Assembly: GCA_024405015.1 (NCBI GenBank)
Contig: JAKSPE010000002.1
Coordinates: forward strand, 1 to 64,000
From: Sphaerochaetaceae bacterium
GTDB taxonomy: Bacteria; Spirochaetota; Spirochaetia; Sphaerochaetales; Sphaerochaetaceae
DNA: 64,000 bases
Direction of reading: 5' to 3'
The translations under genes and the position numbers were made by a program. Positions 1-8,009 of the stretch are shown piece by piece (position 1 is the stretch's first letter; each line of letters begins with the position of its first letter). Under the pieces are notes generated by a model, which worked only from the letters and a program-made list of their open reading frames with translations, was not told the origin of the DNA and did no database searches.

Positions 1-20
1 TTGGAATACATTTGCAGTGG

Positions 21-162
21 GCTCATGTGTATGGGCCATGCAAGGCCTGCTGCATACTCCCCAAAGGGTCGCAGTCAGGTGCCCGAAGCTGGGCTATCCT
101 GCCCGCTTGGCACCTACGACCGCTAGTCTGCACAGGCATCGCAAAAGCCAATCCACAATCGC
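21..162. repeat. 142-nt structured dispersed repeat, copy 1
   Basis: This stretch matches 42456-42597 over 142 nt with no gaps and four mismatches. It contains nested complementary segments: GTATG/CATAC enclosing GGCC/GGCC, then GGTGCC/GGCACC enclosing AAGC/GCTT and GGGC/GCCC around a TATCCT loop. Three of the four differences between copies would change the amino acid in the one open frame that crosses both copies, so it does not behave like a protein gene. It could be a small RNA, a REP/MITE-like element or a protein-binding site; the function is unknown. Confidence 0.85.
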
Positions 163-320
163 AGATTCCCCGAACTTCAGAAGAGCCACAACTATTGTGA
201 TTGGCTTCAATTGTGGGTGGAAAAGAGCAGGAATCAGACAATTCATCAACAGGTGTGGATGGAAAATGGAAGATAGACGTCAAATCATCCACACGCATAT
301 GTGCAGGCTGACATAAAAAC

Positions 321-374
321 AAAGGAGCTGCACTTCCATTCGGAAAAACCGAATTCTGTTACAGCTCCTTTTCT
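321..374 (-). terminator. Intrinsic terminator after jag, possibly bidirectional
   Basis: The arms AAAGGAGCTG and CAGCTCCTTT enclose an inner ATTCGG/CCGAAT stem. T-rich runs flank both sides, so it can end jag-operon transcripts on the minus strand and any plus-strand transcript that enters from the repeat. Confidence 0.85.
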
Positions 375-401
375 CTTTTATTGTAGATTTATTCTACAAT
401 C

Positions 402-1127
402 TCAATATCTCTTCTTGCAGATGATTCTGACCTGCTTGTAAAGGCCTTCGCCTTCACTCTTGGTCTCGATTCCTGTCACATCGTTGAGTGCAGTGTGAAC
501 CAGGCGTCTCTCATACGGATTCATTGGCTCAAGAAGGCGGGATCTTCCAGTCTTACGGACCTGCTGTGCGGTTCTGTAAGCGTTCTTGATGATCTGCTCT
601 TCGTGTCTGATTCTGTAACCCTCGGAATCGACGATGATCTTTCTTTCGGAATCGAGCTTACCTGCAAAGACGTTTGCAAGAACCTGGATGGCGTCAAGGT
701 TCTTACCCTTTCTTCCGATGATGATATTGGATGACTCACTTGCGATGTCAAGGTTCACCTTTCTGCCCTTGCGGGAGGTGACAGTTGTCTTGGACTCATA
801 GCCCATGTGCTCGACAACACCATCAATGAACTGGCAGACCTGAGCCTCGAAAGCCTCATCCGGCTCAATGTCCTCTTCCTCATCCTCTTCATAATCGGAG
901 AATTCAGCTGGGCTCTGGGCCTCAAAATCATCTTCTGGAAGAGCAGGCTTCTGCTCAACCTCCTCTGCATCGATGTGGACACGGATCTTTACATTAGCCT
1001 TCTTGAAAAAGCCTCTGCGACCATTGTCCAGAATCTCAACATCGAAGTCCTCCCTTTCGATATGGAGGGCTTCAATGGCCTGATTTATAGCATCCTGTTC
1101 TGTTTTACCTTCAAAATCTCTTGTCAT
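402..1127 (-). CDS. jag: Jag/KhpB RNA-binding protein (Jag-N, KH, R3H)
   Basis: A 241-residue cytoplasmic RNA-binding protein. An N-terminal Jag-N domain (about 1-50) is followed by a very acidic linker (about 60-95), a KH domain with the GRKGKN loop near residue 138, and a C-terminal R3H domain with NPYERRLVH. In other bacteria KhpB pairs with KhpA and affects division and envelope gene expression. It is the last gene of the rpmH-rnpA-yidC-jag unit, 14 bp after yidC, and ends at the hairpin at 321-374. The family assignment is firm; its role here is inferred from homologues. Confidence 0.95.
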   Translation of the reverse strand: MTRDFEGKTEQDAINQAIEALHIEREDFDVEILDNGRRGFFKKANVKIRVHIDAEEVEQKPALPEDDFEAQSPAEFSDYEEDEEEDIEPDEAFEAQVCQFIDGVVEHMGYESKTTVTSRKGRKVNLDIASESSNIIIGRKGKNLDAIQVLANVFAGKLDSERKIIVDSEGYRIRHEEQIIKNAYRTAQQVRKTGRSRLLEPMNPYERRLVHTALNDVTGIETKSEGEGLYKQVRIICKKRY

Positions 1128-1141
1128 ATATATGCCTCTAA

Positions 1142-2977
1142 TTACTTTTTCTTGTTCTTTGCGGCAGCCTTTTCAGCCTTGGCCTTCTCTTCCTCAAGTC
1201 TCTTGAGCTTCTCCTGATACTTTCTGACAGCTTCAGGCTCCTTCTTCTCCTGTGCGATAACGACAGGCTTGTTCTTGAGTCTGCGGTTTGTGAGCATCTG
1301 GGATCCCATGGTGAGAACGTTGGAAACGAACCAGTAAAGCAGAAGTCCGGATGGTGCACTGTAAAGGATGAAGAAGAACAGAATCGGCATTCCGTAGGTC
1401 ATGAACTTCATAGTTCCCTGGCCCTGACCATTCTGAGCACCTGTGTTGGATGTCATTCTCATGGACAGGATCATACTTGCTGTGTAAAGGATCGGCAGCA
1501 GGTGAATCTCATTTCCGAGGAATGGAAGGTTAAAGCCCAGTGTGAAAATGGTCTCTGGAGCGGAAAGGTCGAAGATCCATCCAGGAATGAACATGGCACC
1601 ACGAAGCTCAAAGTGCTTGTTCAGAAGTCCGTAGAATGCAATGAGAATCGGGAACTGCAGCAGCATTGGAAGACATCCACCCATTGGGCTTACACCGTTT
1701 GCGCGATACAGCTCTGCTGTTGCCATATTGAGCTTCTGAGGATTGTCCTTGTACTTCTCCTGAAGTTCCTGCAGCTGCGGCTGCAAAGCAGTCATCTTGG
1801 CTGTGGAATCGGTACCCTTCTTGGTAAGTGGCCACAGAAGCAGCTTAAGGATAATGGTAAGCAGGATGATTCCAATACCATAGTTTGGAATGATCTTGTA
1901 AAGGATTGTGAGCATCCATTTGAGGATGTTCTCAAGCCATCCGAGCCATGATGAGCTGTCCATTGCAGCGTCAAGATTGGTGTTCTTCAGACCCCATGCA
2001 TTGTCCATGCCGCTGTAGTAGGAGCCAAGATAGCTCTTGAGCTGAGGACCGGCATAGAAGTACACGGTATCGCTTGTGCTTGTACCTGTTGCAGGACGTG
2101 ACAGATAGATGCTGTCGGTCTGCATAACATCGTCGGTTGCTCCCTGAACAGCTGTGATCTTGTAGTTGACGTTGTTCTGTGGAAGTGCGACGACTGTGAA
2201 GTACTTGCTTGCGACGCTGACCCACTGGATGGAATCTGTGGTTGTGTAGACACCGTTTGAGAATCTTGCAGTGGTCTTCTTGAGCTTTCCGTTCTTCTTG
2301 AAGGTATCAAGATAGACACGTCTATAGTCATAGCCGTTGTTCTTCATCTGTGTGAAGGAAGGACCTACCTGTGGCTCGTAAGCCAATGTATAGGCATAGC
2401 CGTTGTTCACAAGACCTGTGAAGTTTGCATCACCCTTGATGTCAATGGTAACGGCGAACAGATACTCACCATCCTTGAACTCATAGGTCTTGATGATGGT
2501 GAACTTCTGACCGCTGGCATTCACATAGTCATTGGTGAAGATGACCTTCTTGCCGTCAACTGCATACTTGAAGTTGTCGGTAATCGGATTTGTTCTGTCA
2601 TCGCCCCAATACATAAGGAATGCATTGTGGTCGTTCTCACCTCTAAAGACGAGATCGACATATTCACCATCAGCATTGGCATGGTTCTTCATGACCATGG
2701 AGGAAATGCTTGCACCAGCTGGATCGAAGGTGATGGTCAGAAGGTCTGTCTCATAGGTGAAAGGCTCACTGGATGTGTTTGCGGAACTTGCGACAATGGC
2801 AAGCTTATCCTGAGTTGTCTCAACTGTAGTCTCATTCTCGACTGCCTCTGTAGGCATCTCGGTATCCTGAACGTTATCCATAGGATATTCAGGTGCGAAG
2901 AAATAAGACTGGATGAACATACTGATGGTAATGACTATCACGGTAAGGACGATAGCCAGAATCGTCTTTTTGTCCAT
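1142..2977 (-). CDS. yidC: Membrane protein insertase YidC
   Basis: A 611-residue inner-membrane insertase acting alone or with Sec. One N-terminal membrane segment (about 5-25) is followed by a large periplasmic P1 domain (to about 340), typical of diderms. The conserved five-helix YidC/Oxa1 core follows (about 350-550), containing the MGGCLPMLLQFPILIAFYG region. A lysine-rich tail of about 45 residues probably contacts the ribosome. It lies downstream of rnpA with a gap of about 80 bp. I do not see a yidD gene in that gap, although many bacteria have one there. Confidence 0.97.
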   Translation of the reverse strand: MDKKTILAIVLTVIVITISMFIQSYFFAPEYPMDNVQDTEMPTEAVENETTVETTQDKLAIVASSANTSSEPFTYETDLLTITFDPAGASISSMVMKNHANADGEYVDLVFRGENDHNAFLMYWGDDRTNPITDNFKYAVDGKKVIFTNDYVNASGQKFTIIKTYEFKDGEYLFAVTIDIKGDANFTGLVNNGYAYTLAYEPQVGPSFTQMKNNGYDYRRVYLDTFKKNGKLKKTTARFSNGVYTTTDSIQWVSVASKYFTVVALPQNNVNYKITAVQGATDDVMQTDSIYLSRPATGTSTSDTVYFYAGPQLKSYLGSYYSGMDNAWGLKNTNLDAAMDSSSWLGWLENILKWMLTILYKIIPNYGIGIILLTIILKLLLWPLTKKGTDSTAKMTALQPQLQELQEKYKDNPQKLNMATAELYRANGVSPMGGCLPMLLQFPILIAFYGLLNKHFELRGAMFIPGWIFDLSAPETIFTLGFNLPFLGNEIHLLPILYTASMILSMRMTSNTGAQNGQGQGTMKFMTYGMPILFFFILYSAPSGLLLYWFVSNVLTMGSQMLTNRRLKNKPVVIAQEKKEPEAVRKYQEKLKRLEEEKAKAEKAAAKNKKK

Positions 2978-3056
2978 AGTTATGCTCCTAATTTGTTATC
3001 GTCAAAGAAGAAAACCCGAACATACAAAAAAAGAGGAAAGGCTCTATAAAAGAAAA

Positions 3057-3410
3057 TCAGCTCGCAATGGAGCCGCTTTTCCTAAAGAGATTGAGAATTG
3101 TGTTTTCCTTTTCTTCATATGAAAGGGTCTTGTCGCGTGTTGGGTACACAACGACAGCAAAATCCAGCCCACCTGAAATCCTATCCTGATTGAGTCTCCA
3201 GATCTCTTTGATCTGGCGTCTGATAAGATTCCTTTGGACTGAATTTCCATAGTGTCTTACAGGAATGACAATTACTCTGCTGTAGGAAAGATTGTTCTCG
3301 GCTACATACAACTTAAAGCAGGAAAGAGAATATCTTTTTCCTGCTTTGAAAAGATTGTCAATATCTGCTTTAAATCTGATTATCTGATTCTTAGTAAGGC
3401 TTCTTCTCAT
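3057..3410 (-). CDS. rnpA: Ribonuclease P protein component
   Basis: The protein subunit of RNase P, which works with the P RNA to trim the 5' leader of tRNA precursors. From MRRSLTKNQ it is 117 residues, the usual length. The RNR-type signature appears as [15 protein letters not shown] longer reading frame extends upstream through rpmH, but its extra 30 residues match no RnpA N-terminus, so I chose the ATG at 3410. With this start the first 20 bases overlap the end of rpmH, which implies translational coupling. Confidence 0.93.
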   Translation of the reverse strand: MRRSLTKNQIIRFKADIDNLFKAGKRYSLSCFKLYVAENNLSYSRVIVIPVRHYGNSVQRNLIRRQIKEIWRLNQDRISGGLDFAVVVYPTRDKTLSYEEKENTILNLFRKSGSIAS

Positions 3411-3558
3411 CAGAAACTGTGAGACTGTGTCTGCCCTTTGCTCTTCTTCTTGCCAATACCAGACGGCCGCCCTTTGTTGCCATGCGAGCTCTGAATCCAA
3501 ACTTTCTGTTTCTCTTTACTTTACTTGGCTGATAGGTTCTTTTGCCTTTGTAACTCAT
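3391..3558 (-). CDS. rpmH: Large ribosomal subunit protein bL34
   Basis: A 55-residue basic ribosomal protein beginning [20 protein letters not shown] and ending SDEKKPY. It carries the bL34 hallmarks [19 protein letters not shown] and [14 protein letters not shown] motif lies seven bases before the ATG. It is the first gene of the rpmH-rnpA-yidC-jag unit and is driven by a strong promoter at 3626-3654. It is somewhat longer than the usual 44-47 residues because of the C-terminal extension that overlaps rnpA. Confidence 0.97.
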   Translation of the reverse strand: MSYKGKRTYQPSKVKRNRKFGFRARMATKGGRLVLARRRAKGRHSLTVSDEKKPY

Positions 3559-3625
3559 GGTTTATCTCCATATATATCGCTTAACGCGGGATTTTCTGTT
3601 CATCAGGATATTTCCTGAGCACTTG

Positions 3626-3654
3626 AGTATAAATGTAGGACAGAATTTGGTCAA
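3626..3654 (-). promoter_or_regulatory. Sigma-70 promoter of rpmH operon
   Basis: On the minus strand TTGACC is followed by a 17-base spacer and TATACT, about 70 bases before the rpmH start. It lies just beyond the dciA stop codon. Confidence 0.8.
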
Positions 3655-3663
3655 GTGGTGGAA

Positions 3664-4005
3664 CTAACTTCTGACGCGAGTAATTATTTTCTTCAAATCA
3701 AGTTCAGGGAAAATGCCGGTGATCTTCTTGATGATCTCCTTGGAATTCAAGCGGATATAAGAAGCTCTGGATGGATGGTCGCAGCTGACATAGATAATGC
3801 CATCCTTGATGCTGTCGCACTTCACATGGTCGGCAATCGCATCACCGACAATATTTCTCCACTGGATCATAACCTGGTTGCATGGGTCGGAAAGGTCAAT
3901 ATGGAAGCGATCAAGCACTTGGTCAAAGAACACCTTTCCGGATACCGGATCCTCGTTGGCAAGAGGTTCATAGTTGTCTTTCTTTCTGAATTTGGAATCA
4001 GCCAT
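3664..4005 (-). CDS. dciA: DUF721/DciA-family replicative helicase loader
   Basis: A 113-residue protein of the DUF721 family. DciA is the ancestral DnaB loader in bacteria that lack DnaC or DnaI. The C-terminal part shows the family pattern: WRNIVGDAIADHVK followed by a strand-turn-strand region with SCDHPSRASYIRLN. It overlaps the end of recF by 8 bp and is co-transcribed with dnaN-recF. Location beside recF, dnaN and dnaA supports a replication role. The family call is good; helicase loading is inferred from studied homologues. Confidence 0.85.
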   Translation of the reverse strand: MADSKFRKKDNYEPLANEDPVSGKVFFDQVLDRFHIDLSDPCNQVMIQWRNIVGDAIADHVKCDSIKDGIIYVSCDHPSRASYIRLNSKEIIKKITGIFPELDLKKIITRVRS

Positions 4006-5092
4006 TTAGAAACCTTCCCTCCTTTACCTGATAGATTCTGGTATCCTCACCATGCAAATCAAAGAAGGAACCAAAGTATTTCTCCTCTGGAAGGAACGTG
4101 AAGAATGCTTGATTATAGTGTCCTAGATATGACAGATACCTTGCTCTTTTTGCATTATCAAGTTCAAGTAGAACATCATCAATTAGGAAAATCGGATTGA
4201 GTCCAGTCTTTTGTCGATAGAAGGCAGCCTGTGCGGAGCGGAACACCAGAGAGGCAAGGCGCATCTGTCCGGTAGAAGCTCCCGTCACAAACACACCGTT
4301 TTTGTCCGTAATCAAAAAGCGGTCTCGATGCGGTCCGCTGGTTGTTGTGTTCATCTTGATATCGGTGTCTCTCTGCTCCTGAAGTTTCTGGAGAATCTGG
4401 TCATAGGAAAGGTCCATCGACCAGGATGGTCTGTACTTGATATCAATTCCTCTATCCTCAAGAGCCACTGCATTATAGATATCCGGAAAAATTGCACTGA
4501 ACGATGCACACACAGAGCTTCTTGCCTTCATGATTGGCATTCCATAGCGAGCAAGTTTGTCGTCATAGATATCCAAAAGGGAGTAACGCTGATCTTTGAG
4601 TGCAGCATTTCGCTGCTTGAGAACGCTCTTGTAGCGACGAAGATCATCAAAGAACACTGGATCATACATAGTCATGGTCTGGTCAAAGAACTTTCGTCGG
4701 TTTTCCGGTTCGCCTCTGACAAACTCAATATCATCGTGAGAGAAGACAATGCATGGAATGCAGTAAATCAATTCTTTTCTGTCTTTGATCTCTTTTCCAT
4801 CCAGTCGAATTCTCTTTTTTCCCTCATCAAAGGAAATCTCGGCTTTTCGCTCAAGACCCTGTGCATCTTCAAAGGTGGAACTCAAATAGAACATATCCTT
4901 TCCGTAGGTGACAGCTTCCTTGACGTTCTGCGTACGAAACGAACTTCCATAGCACAACAGATACACAGCTTCGAGAACGTTTGTCTTTCCCTGTCCGTTT
5001 TCACCAGTGAGTATGATCTGTTTGAATGAGGTATCAATTTCGCGGTCCTGGATATTTCGAAAACCGTCCAGGACCAGCTTCTTTATTTTCAT
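3998..5092 (-). CDS. recF: DNA replication and repair protein RecF
   Basis: A 364-residue SMC-like ABC ATPase that helps load RecA at single-strand gaps with RecO and RecR. Walker A is GENGQGKTN near residue 30, and Walker B/D-loop is FLIDDVLLELDN near 303-314. The length is normal. It starts directly after the dnaN stop with no gap and overlaps dciA by 8 bp, so dnaN, recF and dciA form one unit. Its partner recR is at 26974-27564. Confidence 0.97.
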   Translation of the reverse strand: MKIKKLVLDGFRNIQDREIDTSFKQIILTGENGQGKTNVLEAVYLLCYGSSFRTQNVKEAVTYGKDMFYLSSTFEDAQGLERKAEISFDEGKKRIRLDGKEIKDRKELIYCIPCIVFSHDDIEFVRGEPENRRKFFDQTMTMYDPVFFDDLRRYKSVLKQRNAALKDQRYSLLDIYDDKLARYGMPIMKARSSVCASFSAIFPDIYNAVALEDRGIDIKYRPSWSMDLSYDQILQKLQEQRDTDIKMNTTTSGPHRDRFLITDKNGVFVTGASTGQMRLASLVFRSAQAAFYRQKTGLNPIFLIDDVLLELDNAKRARYLSYLGHYNQAFFTFLPEEKYFGSFFDLHGEDTRIYQVKEGRFLNG

Positions 5093-6196
5093 TTAGTTGA
5101 GGTTCATTGGCATGATGACATGCAGATAGTCCCTGGCAGGCTCAGACTTGACGGTAAATGGTCTACCTGGCTCGCTGAACTCAATTCTTGCCTCTTCTCC
5201 ATCCATGACCTTCAGTGGGCTGAGAAGATAGGTATAGTTCATTGCACAGCGCTGGCTTTCACCTTCGTACTGGCATTCAATCTCCTCACGACCTGCACCA
5301 ACATCACTTTCGTCACAGTAGACGGTGAGCTTGTTCTGATCAAACTCCAAAATGATCTTCTTGTACTTGTTTTCAACAAGAAGAGAAATTCTCTTCAAAG
5401 CATCACTGAGCTTTGCATTATTGACGATACAGACTTTGGACTGGTTCTCTGGAATGACTCTTCGGTAGGATGGGAAGTCGTTCTTGATCAGAGAAGATGA
5501 AATTGTGCAACTACCGAATCTGAGAGAAATGGAGTTTGCACCAACGTTGATCTCAAATTCACCTTCGCCAACAGAAATCTTCTTGATGAGATTGAGGAAT
5601 CTGCTTGGAATGGTTGCCTTTGGAAACTCAGGAATCTCTGCATCAATCTGTCTCTTTATATAAGAGAGTCTTCTACCATCGGTTCCAACCATGATCAGGC
5701 TGTTTCCATCCTTTTCCAGAAGAGCTCCGTTCATGGCATACTTGGATTCGTCGTCACTGACAGCAAAGATGACCTGATTGATCATGTCAGTAAAGTCCTT
5801 CTGGGCAATCTTGAAGTAACCGGCTTCGTCTGCAAAGTTGAGACTTGGGAAAGCAGATGCTTCAATAGTTCTGAGTTTGAACTCAATTGCCATGGTCTGT
5901 GGCTTGATTTTGATCTTTTCATCAGACTCATCAAAGAGAATGTCAGTTTCAGGAAGATTCTTGATGATGTTGAGGAACTTGTCACAAACAACAGTTGTGC
6001 TGCCATTCTCCAGACCTTCTACGGTCATTTCGGAGACATAGCTCATCTTCTGGTCGGTAGCCTTGACGGTGAGGTTGTTGCCGTTGAGGATGAGACAGAC
6101 ATTTGCATAGACAGCAAGTGTGTTTCTCTGTGATGTGAAGTCAAGTGCGTTTGATATTTCCTTCAGAATTGCGCTTTTCTGGCAGACGAATTTCAT
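5093..6196 (-). CDS. dnaN: DNA polymerase III beta sliding clamp
   Basis: A 367-residue sliding clamp made of three similar domains. It starts MKFVCQKSAILKEISNALDF and ends in the typical VMPMNLN. It dimerises into a ring on DNA and tethers polymerase III. It lies between dnaA and recF in the classical origin order, and 244 bp separate it from dnaA. Confidence 0.98.
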   Translation of the reverse strand: MKFVCQKSAILKEISNALDFTSQRNTLAVYANVCLILNGNNLTVKATDQKMSYVSEMTVEGLENGSTTVVCDKFLNIIKNLPETDILFDESDEKIKIKPQTMAIEFKLRTIEASAFPSLNFADEAGYFKIAQKDFTDMINQVIFAVSDDESKYAMNGALLEKDGNSLIMVGTDGRRLSYIKRQIDAEIPEFPKATIPSRFLNLIKKISVGEGEFEINVGANSISLRFGSCTISSSLIKNDFPSYRRVIPENQSKVCIVNNAKLSDALKRISLLVENKYKKIILEFDQNKLTVYCDESDVGAGREEIECQYEGESQRCAMNYTYLLSPLKVMDGEEARIEFSEPGRPFTVKSEPARDYLHVIMPMNLN

Positions 6197-6440
6197 AATA
6201 GTCTCCTATTAATAAAAAGTAATAAATATATTTCTTATAATCATCCTAATAATAGCACAAAAAATGTTCGTAACCTAGTAATTCTTTGGTGGAATAAGTT
6301 ATATTCGCAGCCTTGTTTTTGAACATCTTGTGCATAACCTGTTCATAGTTGTTCAGAGAAAAAAGTTATCTTTGGAAACTGACATGACATGAGGGCATAA
6401 AGGCATCTTATGCACAGGTTACTGACAGGATTTTTTTGAC
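6197..6440. other. Candidate oriC in the dnaN-dnaA gap
   Basis: The 244-bp gap is AT-rich near dnaN and holds two perfect DnaA boxes (TTATNCACA) in opposite orientation: the inverted form at 6329-6337 and the direct form TTATGCACA at 6408-6416. A weaker related site, TGTTCGTAA, lies at 6265-6273. The gap must also hold the dnaN promoter. Origins in this gap are known in several bacteria. The AT-rich run at about 7955-7995 beyond dnaA could be an alternative unwinding site. Confidence 0.55.
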
Positions 6441-7826
6441 TTATTTCTTGGATTCCAGCTTGATTTGGGTTTCAAGTTTTTCAATGAGATTGTTGATTTC
6501 CTTCTCACTGGATCTCAGACGGGCTTCCATTTTCTGGACGTTGTACATAACGGTGGTATGATTCTTTCCACCAAACTCTGAACCAATTTCGGTAGTGGAG
6601 AAATCAGTGAGTTTTCTGCAAAGGTACATGGCAAGCTGTCTTGGAAGCACAACGGACTGATTCTTGTTCTTACCCTTTATATCAAAAGGAGATACATTGA
6701 AGTAAGAGGAGACGACACGAATGATCAGGTCAATGGAGATTCCACTTGTGTCGTTGTTGGAACTTATGATGTGCTTCAGCTGCTCCTTGGCTGTCTCGAG
6801 GGAGATGTCCTTGTGAAGGAGTTCACTGTAGGCAATGAGCTTTGTCAGACAGGATTCCAGGGCTCTGACGTTGCTTGAGATGTTAGCGGCAATATACTCG
6901 ATAACTTCGTCACTGAACTCTACACCCTTCTCCTGACATTTCTTTCGCAGGATGGCAACTCTTGTCTCGTAGTTCGGTGGAAGAAGGTCAATATTCAGAC
7001 CTCGTTCGAACCTGCTTCTGAGACGGTCAGAGATATCCTTGAGCTCTTCGACCGGTCTATCACAGGTGAAGACAATCTGTCGGCCTGTGTCATAGAGATC
7101 GTTGAAGGTGTTGAACAATTCGTTCTGGATACCCTCCTTCTTCTGCAGGAAGTGAATATCATCAATCAGAAGGACGTTGACCTTTCTGTATTTGTTCTTG
7201 AACTGCTGTGGGTTCTTGTCGTTGAGTGACTGGATGTACTCGTTGGTGAAGTTCTCAGCCGTGACGTAGGTGACCTTCAGCTTTGTATTCTTCTTGATGT
7301 AGTTTCCGATGCTTTGGATCAGGTGTGTCTTTCCAAGTCCGACACCTCCGTACAGAAGGCATGGGTTATAGGCAGAACCCGGATTCTTGGCAATTGCCAG
7401 ACAGGCGCTGTAAGCAAAGCTGCTGTTGTCTCCAGCTACGAAAGACTCAAAGGTATAGGCTGGATTGAACATCATGTCATCCGCAGAAGCCTTTGGTGTC
7501 TTGGCTGGTTTTGCCTCTGGCTTTGATGGCTCAGTTTTAGGAGTCTCTTCAGATTTTGCAGCCATCTGCTGTGGATGGGCATCTTTTTTGATTTCAAAGG
7601 AAACGGAGAAAGACTGCTCTCCGATCTCGCTGAGACTGTTTTCGATGAGCTCTTTGTAGTTGGATTCGAAGCGGTCTCGGACAAATGCGGAAGGAACATA
7701 CAGAGTCACTTTTCCATTGTCCTCTCCTCCAAAGACGAGGCGTGAGAACCAGGATGAGAATTCACTCTCAGGCAGAGAGTCCTTGATCTGTGATATTGTA
7801 CTTTCCCAAATGTCTGATGTAAGCAT
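6441..7826 (-). CDS. dnaA: Chromosomal replication initiator DnaA
   Basis: A 461-residue AAA+ initiator that binds DnaA boxes and opens the origin. Domain I (1-90) is followed by a lysine/proline-rich linker, then domain III with Walker A GGVGLGKTH near 155 and Walker B LLIDDIHFL. Domain IV ends with the box-recognition motif GGKNHTTVMYNV near 415. The open frame extends 22 codons further upstream from a weak start. I chose MLTSDIWEST because AAGG lies about eight bases before it and it matches the family N-terminus. gyrB diverges from it. Confidence 0.96.
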   Translation of the reverse strand: MLTSDIWESTISQIKDSLPESEFSSWFSRLVFGGEDNGKVTLYVPSAFVRDRFESNYKELIENSLSEIGEQSFSVSFEIKKDAHPQQMAAKSEETPKTEPSKPEAKPAKTPKASADDMMFNPAYTFESFVAGDNSSFAYSACLAIAKNPGSAYNPCLLYGGVGLGKTHLIQSIGNYIKKNTKLKVTYVTAENFTNEYIQSLNDKNPQQFKNKYRKVNVLLIDDIHFLQKKEGIQNELFNTFNDLYDTGRQIVFTCDRPVEELKDISDRLRSRFERGLNIDLLPPNYETRVAILRKKCQEKGVEFSDEVIEYIAANISSNVRALESCLTKLIAYSELLHKDISLETAKEQLKHIISSNNDTSGISIDLIIRVVSSYFNVSPFDIKGKNKNQSVVLPRQLAMYLCRKLTDFSTTEIGSEFGGKNHTTVMYNVQKMEARLRSSEKEINNLIEKLETQIKLESKK

Positions 7827-7934
7827 TCCAATTACCTTAAGCAACGCTATTCTAACTTGGAAATGCTTGGTTTTCAAGGGCAAGTTGGGCAAATGGTGGG
7901 GTCAAAAAATTTGAAGGGAAAAACACATCAAATA

Positions 7935-7963
7935 TTGAGCCTTCTCTCTTAATAATATATTAT
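7935..7963 (+). promoter_or_regulatory. Candidate gyrB promoter in AT-rich DNA
   Basis: TTGAGC, a 17-base spacer and TATTAT lie 47 bases before the gyrB start codon. The surrounding AT-rich stretch could also take part in origin unwinding. Confidence 0.55.
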
Positions 7964-8009
7964 TATACTTGTAATCTTTTAAACTATACTTAAAAAGGAA
8001 TATCATTTC

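Noticed and set aside
21..162. SRP, tmRNA or tRNA identity for the 142-nt repeat
   Set aside because: No Ffh-binding core, no tRNA arms and no CCA-type ends are visible; the true SRP RNA is at 34016-34112.
17..316. 99-residue open frame across repeat copy 1, also partly open in copy 2
   Set aside because: Three of four base differences between copies change the amino acid, no ribosome site is present, and the frame diverges at once outside the repeat.
2978..3056. Possible yidD gene between rnpA and yidC
   Set aside because: The gap is only 79 bases and contains no frame with the YidD motif.
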